From Pseudomonas vlassakiae (lineage in GTDB: Bacteria > Pseudomonadota > Gammaproteobacteria > Pseudomonadales > Pseudomonadaceae): DNA of 64,000 nt. The stretch lies in contig NZ_JABWRP020000009.1 of NCBI RefSeq assembly GCF_014269035.2, forward strand, positions 160,432-224,431. Reading direction: 5' to 3'. The first letter of the stretch is position 1, and each line of letters opens with the position of its first letter. The position numbers were made by a program, and so were the translations under genes. A model generated the notes under the pieces. That model was not told the origin of the DNA, did no database searches, and saw only the letters and a program-made list of their open reading frames with translations. This document shows positions 60,372 through 64,000 of this stretch, one piece after another.

Positions 60372-61270
60372 GTGCGGTTCTCCTGGATGGCGCGGACCAC
60401 GGTGTCGAGGTTGCGCTTCATTTCCACTTCGTACTTGTCCTGGGTGTACTCGCCATAGGAAATGTGCGTCAGCGGGTACAGGCGCACGCCGGCTTCACGC
60501 TGGATGGTCTCGACATAGGCCGAAGGGAAGTCCATCTCCGAGAAAATCACCTTCACATCCAGCGCCTTGAGCTGGTCGATGGTCTTTTTCAGCTGCGCCG
60601 GGCTGGGTTCGATGCCGTGGGCGGGCTCGACCACGGCGGTCACTTCCAGGCCGAAGTCACGCACCAGGTAGTCGTAGGCGGCATGGATGGTGGCCACACG
60701 GAAGGTGGCGCTGGGGGCTTCGCTGACCTTGGCCAGGGCTTCGGCACGCAAGGCGCGCAGGCGCTTGGCATAGGCACGGGCGTTCTGCGTGTAGAGCCTG
60801 GCGTTGTCCGGGTCGAGCTTGCCAAGCGCCCGGGCGATGTTGTTGACCTGGGCGATGGTGGTGCTGATCGACAGGAAGGTATGCGGGTTGACCACCTTGC
60901 CGGCGCCCCGCGCGGCGATCCCGGTAGCGGCCAGCAGCGGTACGTTCTGGTTGGCTTCGATGGTCTGGATGCCGGGCTTTTCGCTGGCGGCGATCATGCG
61001 GTCGGCGAAGTCGTCATGGCCCACGCCATTGAGCACCACCACGTCCAGCGTGCCGATGCGCTTGATGTCTTCGGCGCGGGGTTCATAGGCATGCGGGTTG
61101 AAACCCGCCGGAATCAGCGGCACCACTTCGGCCTTGTCGCCGACGATGTTGCTGACGTAGCTGTAGTAGGGGTGCAGGGTGATGCCGATGCGCAGGGGCT
61201 TGCCGGTATCGGCCAGGGCCAGCGCCGGCAGGGCGCAGGCCAGGAGCAGGGCGAGGGCTTTGCGGAACAT
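60368..61270 (-). CDS. fpvC: Periplasmic metal-binding protein (ZnuA/TroA-like)
   Basis: A 300-residue cluster A-I receptor. Signal peptide MFRKALALLLACALPALALA. Metal-site regions: HPYYSYVSNIVGDKAE, GFNPHAYEPRAEDIKRI, VNPHTFLSISTTIAQVNNIARAL, HAAYDYLVRDFGLEV and FSEMDFPSAYVETIQ. In P. aeruginosa FpvC takes part in releasing iron from ferri-pyoverdine as a chelator of the reduced iron. 15 nt after fpvK; coupled to fpvD by ATGA. Confidence 0.92.
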   Translation of the reverse strand: MFRKALALLLACALPALALADTGKPLRIGITLHPYYSYVSNIVGDKAEVVPLIPAGFNPHAYEPRAEDIKRIGTLDVVVLNGVGHDDFADRMIAASEKPGIQTIEANQNVPLLAATGIAARGAGKVVNPHTFLSISTTIAQVNNIARALGKLDPDNARLYTQNARAYAKRLRALRAEALAKVSEAPSATFRVATIHAAYDYLVRDFGLEVTAVVEPAHGIEPSPAQLKKTIDQLKALDVKVIFSEMDFPSAYVETIQREAGVRLYPLTHISYGEYTQDKYEVEMKRNLDTVVRAIQENRT

Positions 61271-61285
61271 GGGGAATCCTTGGGT

Positions 61286-61870
61286 TCAATGACGGTGTTC
61301 GCGGGTGACCCCGGCGTCGTAGTGGCTGACCACCTGCTGCCAGCCGGCGGCGATCAGTGCGGCCTGGCCGAGGTCGTCGGGGAGCACGGCGGCGCTGTCG
61401 CGGCGCAGCCACACGTCGACCTCGGTGCTGCCAGCGTCGGGCAGGATCAGCAGGAAACTGCCGGCCACCTGCGGCGCCTGGCTGCGGCCCAGGTAGGCGC
61501 CAGTCGCCAGCCACTGCCACTGGTGGTTGCCGCGGCGCTTGCTGCCGGCATCGGCCACGAACGGTGGCAGGCCTTGCTCGGCCAGGGCCGCAACGCTGGG
61601 CGTGGCGGCGCTTTCCTGTCGAAGCAGTTGTATCTCGTCGAACGCCACGCGCAGGTCGGTGTAGATGCCTTGTTCGGCCGCGCTCAGGTCGCGGCGTGCG
61701 TCGATCTGGTGGCTGGCGATGGCCTGCTCGTCCTCGCGCTCGCCGCGCAGCAGCACGACGCTGGCGGCGAGGGCAACGATCAACAGGCTGGCCAGCAGCA
61801 CATAGAGGGTTTCGTGCCCGGCGCCAGCCGGGCGCACCACTTGGGCCTGGCTCATGGCTGGGCGGCTCAT
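61286..61870 (-). CDS. fpvK: FpvK-like inner-membrane protein (DUF6162 type)
   Basis: A 194-residue protein with one N-terminal membrane segment (about 24-42, LYVLLASLLIVALAASVVLL) and a periplasmic part. Length and position match fpvK of the P. aeruginosa operon. The periplasmic domain ends in a His-containing tail (TREHRH). Role unproven. Overlaps fpvJ by 4 nt. Confidence 0.8.
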   Translation of the reverse strand: MSRPAMSQAQVVRPAGAGHETLYVLLASLLIVALAASVVLLRGEREDEQAIASHQIDARRDLSAAEQGIYTDLRVAFDEIQLLRQESAATPSVAALAEQGLPPFVADAGSKRRGNHQWQWLATGAYLGRSQAPQVAGSFLLILPDAGSTEVDVWLRRDSAAVLPDDLGQAALIAAGWQQVVSHYDAGVTREHRH

Positions 61871-62187
61871 GGTTGCGCGATGTCGGCGTGGTCGACTTCC
61901 ACGACGTGGCCAGGCCCTGCGTCGAACAGCACGTAGAACCCGCCGTCGGGGCGTTTGAAGGTCAGGCTCGAATCGTCACCGAGCTTGCCACCGACCAGCA
62001 CCTGCTCGTCGTAGCCGATCACGTCGAGGGTCACCCCGGGCGCGCCGCTGCCATCGGAAAACCCGCCGGTGCATTTCACCTGGCCACCGGCCACCTCCTC
62101 GCATTCGCACATCGGGTTGTGGGCCAGGGCCGGGCTTGCAGCCAGTACCAGCCAGGGCAGGGCGAGCCTGTGCATGAGGTGTTTCAT
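61867..62187 (-). CDS. fpvJ: FpvJ-like small periplasmic protein
   Basis: A 106-residue exported protein. Signal cleaved after LALA gives a mature N-terminus HNPMCECE, with His at the first position and Cys27, Cys29 and Cys39. The rest is a beta-sandwich (DGSGAPGVTLDVIGYDEQVLVGGKLG), like the small domains next to nickel/cobalt permeases. The N-terminal His plus thiols could bind metal. Coupled to both neighbours by ATGA overlaps. Confidence 0.8.
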   Translation of the reverse strand: MKHLMHRLALPWLVLAASPALAHNPMCECEEVAGGQVKCTGGFSDGSGAPGVTLDVIGYDEQVLVGGKLGDDSSLTFKRPDGGFYVLFDAGPGHVVEVDHADIAQP

Positions 62188-62723
62188 GGTTTGCCTCCTT
62201 GTTTTTCGAGCCAGGCCACGGTGGCTGGCGAAGCCTTGGCCAGGGGGACCGAGGCCTGGTGCAGGCTGCCGTCCCAGCCTTCGAGGGTGATCCAGACCTG
62301 TGCGTCGGCGCCGGTGCGCGGCGGTATGGGCAGGTTGGTGACCATGCGGTATGGCGCGCCGAAGAAGATGGTGCCGGCGGCGCGCAGGCTGCGCGGCTTG
62401 CCGATGCGCAGGTAGACCGCCTTGACGTCATTCACGCAGGCCTTGCACAGCGCCGCGTTGAACAGCTTGAATTGGCCTGCGGGGCCATCGGCGCGCGGGG
62501 CTTCGTTGCGCAGCTCGGCGAGGTCCAGGCTGTACGGGCCGACCTGTATGCCGTGGATCGGGTTGGCACCGAGCCCGGCGTCACCACGTAACAACCTGAC
62601 ATCGGCGAAGTACTTGGGCATGAAACCCAGGGGAATGAGGATCAGCAGGATGTTCAGGTGAAAGCGCCACTTCAGCCACCCTTGCTTGAGTGGCCGGCCA
62701 GGCAGGGTTCGGGCACGGCTCAT
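62184..62723 (-). CDS. fpvH: FpvH-like membrane-anchored periplasmic protein
   Basis: A 179-residue protein with an N-terminal membrane anchor (FHLNILLILIPLGFMPKYFA, about 22-40) and a periplasmic domain containing CKAC (a C-x-x-C pair). Position and size match FpvH, which with FpvG helps reduce and release iron from ferri-pyoverdine. The C-x-x-C could carry a redox or metal function (inference). Overlaps fpvG and fpvJ by 4 nt. Confidence 0.85.
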   Translation of the reverse strand: MSRARTLPGRPLKQGWLKWRFHLNILLILIPLGFMPKYFADVRLLRGDAGLGANPIHGIQVGPYSLDLAELRNEAPRADGPAGQFKLFNAALCKACVNDVKAVYLRIGKPRSLRAAGTIFFGAPYRMVTNLPIPPRTGADAQVWITLEGWDGSLHQASVPLAKASPATVAWLEKQGGKP

Positions 62724-63913
62724 GGGCGCACCTCCAGCGTGGTTTCGCGGTGTGTGCCGTGCGCTGTGCGCTCGCTGCGCTTGAGCGCGGCGGCGGTGGC
62801 CTGGGCGGTGCGTTTGGTCCAGATCAGCAGCCCGCTGAACACCATCAGGGTCAGGATCAGGCCGAAGAAGAACCAGATCAGCTTGATCGGCAGGCCACCG
62901 AAGTCGCCCGTGTGCAGCGGGCGCATGGACTCGGTGACGAACTCCAGGGCCGAGCGGTCGCTGAGCAGGAACTGGCTGTCGACCTGGCGTGTATACGGGT
63001 TGACCGACGCGCTCTGGAACATCAGCGGGTACCAGCCACGCCCGCCCATTTCGATGTGGCTGTAGGCGGTAGCCGGCAGCGAGATGGAGGTGATCTCCAG
63101 GCTGGGGATGGCCAGGCCGGCAATGCGTGCGGCCTCGTCCAGGTCGATGCGTGGCGCCGGGCTGCCGTCGACGGTCTGCGGCACCTGCTCGCGGGCGATC
63201 ACCGGCACGACGGGTTCACTGGAAATAGTGATCTGGTTGTCGAACAGGATCGCCCGGATCAGGAACCAGATGCTGGTGATGGCAATGACCGCGATGAACC
63301 AGATCGACCAGACCCCGGCCAGGCGGTGCAGGTCGCCCCAGAAGATGCGCGAGCCATGGCCGGTGCGTACCGGCTTGAAGAACCCTTTCCAGAATTTTTT
63401 GTACACCACCAGGCCCGTTACCAGCGACGCGAGCATTGGCAGGCCGAGCATCGACACCAGGTACCAGCCCCAGCTGAAGCCATTGGTGAACGGCACCAGC
63501 CACCAGCCGTGCAGGGCCCGGGTGAAGGCTTCGAAGTTGAAGTCCGGCATCTTGCCCTGAATGGCCCCGGTATAAGGGTTGACGTAGAGCATCGGGCTGG
63601 AGCCATCGGCGTAAGTGACCTGGGCCGTCAGCGCGAAGTGCGCGCCATCGGGCTGGCTGAGCGAGTTGACGGCCATGTCTGGTTCGGCCTTGTGCAGGGC
63701 ATCGAGCACTTGCTGGAAGCTCAGGCGTTCGGCGTTGTCATCAGGCTTGCTGGCACGCACGTCGGGGTTGGCCAGCCAGACGATTTCCTGGCTGACCACG
63801 GCCAGCATGCCGGTAAAGCAGACGATCAGCACGAAGAACCAGATCGGCAGGGCGAGCCAGCTGTGCACCAGGAACCACAGCTTGGACTTGGATTTTTTCG
63901 GTGATTTGGCCAT
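62720..63913 (-). CDS. fpvG: PepSY-TM inner-membrane reductase of ferri-pyoverdine
   Basis: A 397-residue PepSY-associated membrane protein. Helices at about 13-37 (LWFLVHSWLALPIWFFVLIV), 150s, 200s and near the C-terminus, with conserved His in HSWLALP and HRLAGVWSIWF that may bind haem. A PepSY domain lies between the first and second helix. In P. aeruginosa FpvG reduces ferric to ferrous pyoverdine-bound iron in the periplasm. First gene of the eight-gene operon. Confidence 0.9.
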   Translation of the reverse strand: MAKSPKKSKSKLWFLVHSWLALPIWFFVLIVCFTGMLAVVSQEIVWLANPDVRASKPDDNAERLSFQQVLDALHKAEPDMAVNSLSQPDGAHFALTAQVTYADGSSPMLYVNPYTGAIQGKMPDFNFEAFTRALHGWWLVPFTNGFSWGWYLVSMLGLPMLASLVTGLVVYKKFWKGFFKPVRTGHGSRIFWGDLHRLAGVWSIWFIAVIAITSIWFLIRAILFDNQITISSEPVVPVIAREQVPQTVDGSPAPRIDLDEAARIAGLAIPSLEITSISLPATAYSHIEMGGRGWYPLMFQSASVNPYTRQVDSQFLLSDRSALEFVTESMRPLHTGDFGGLPIKLIWFFFGLILTLMVFSGLLIWTKRTAQATAAALKRSERTAHGTHRETTLEVRP

Positions 63914-63983
63914 CGGTCAGTCTTCTGAAAAAAGGGGCGAGCACAGGCCCGACCAAAAAAGGGCTGTTGTTCAAAAGACGAAT

Positions 63984-63996
63984 GAGAATGAAAATC
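63984..63996. promoter_or_regulatory. Candidate partial Fur box
   Basis: GAGAAT-GAAAAT-C matches two hexamers of the Fur pattern (consensus GATAAT GATAAT C ATTATC); the third unit is at the window end and cannot be judged. It lies about 70 nt upstream of fpvG, where iron control is expected. Confidence 0.45.
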
Positions 63997-64000
63997 CTGA

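Overview
The window is a chromosomal segment of a fluorescent pseudomonad, most likely of the Pseudomonas putida group. The evidence is the gene content: GlsB-type glutaminase, CioA/CioB cyanide-insensitive oxidase, a complete fpvGHJKCDEF-type pyroverdine-iron release operon and tandem DUF3077/DUF6124 small proteins. Scattered repeats resembling the P. putida REP element (core like CGCGGGTAAACCCGCTCC) and high-GC codon use point the same way. The assignment rests on recognition of families, not on a database search.

Layout. 1-5.5 kb is a decayed, more A+T-rich accessory segment: the 3' part of a C5-cytosine methyltransferase, a possible remnant of a restriction gene, a tyrosine-recombinase pseudogene with two in-frame stops, a frameshifted ATPase, three small pseudomonad proteins and a structured non-coding stretch. 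5.7-12.2 kb holds small proteins, an amino-acid ABC transporter (binding protein plus permease) divergent from a homocysteine methyltransferase, a response regulator divergent from a histidine kinase, and glutaminase. 12.2-20.9 kb is centred on a probable sugar-acid (pentonate-type) catabolic locus: IlvD/Edd dehydratase, FAH-family dehydratase, semialdehyde dehydrogenase, MFS importer and a LysR regulator with a matching dyad on both sides of its gene. 20.9-24.2 kb is a LysR / NCS2 permease / nucleobase-type deaminase / transthyretin-like hydrolase cluster. 25-38 kb looks like a general-stress region: FdhA-like dehydrogenase, GH15 hydrolase, several tiny hydrophilic proteins, two KGG-repeat proteins with a shared 5' leader hairpin, M42 peptidase, Mn-catalase, ferritin-like YciE/F protein, YdeP-like molybdoenzyme and CioAB. 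38-46 kb is mixed housekeeping and includes a frameshifted LysE exporter.

46.3-51.0 kb is a four-gene operon that I find the most unusual: a four-helix membrane protein, a membrane-domain/TIGR01777-epimerase fusion, an alpha/beta-hydrolase fused to PEP-synthase-like domains, and a YceK-type lipoprotein. 53.2-57.8 kb is a TetR-controlled amidohydrolase / MFS / 2-hydroxyacid dehydrogenase operon. 57.9-63.9 kb is the fpv operon, whose genes overlap or nearly abut and which has a candidate partial Fur box at the window end.

No rRNA, tRNA or CRISPR array was seen.
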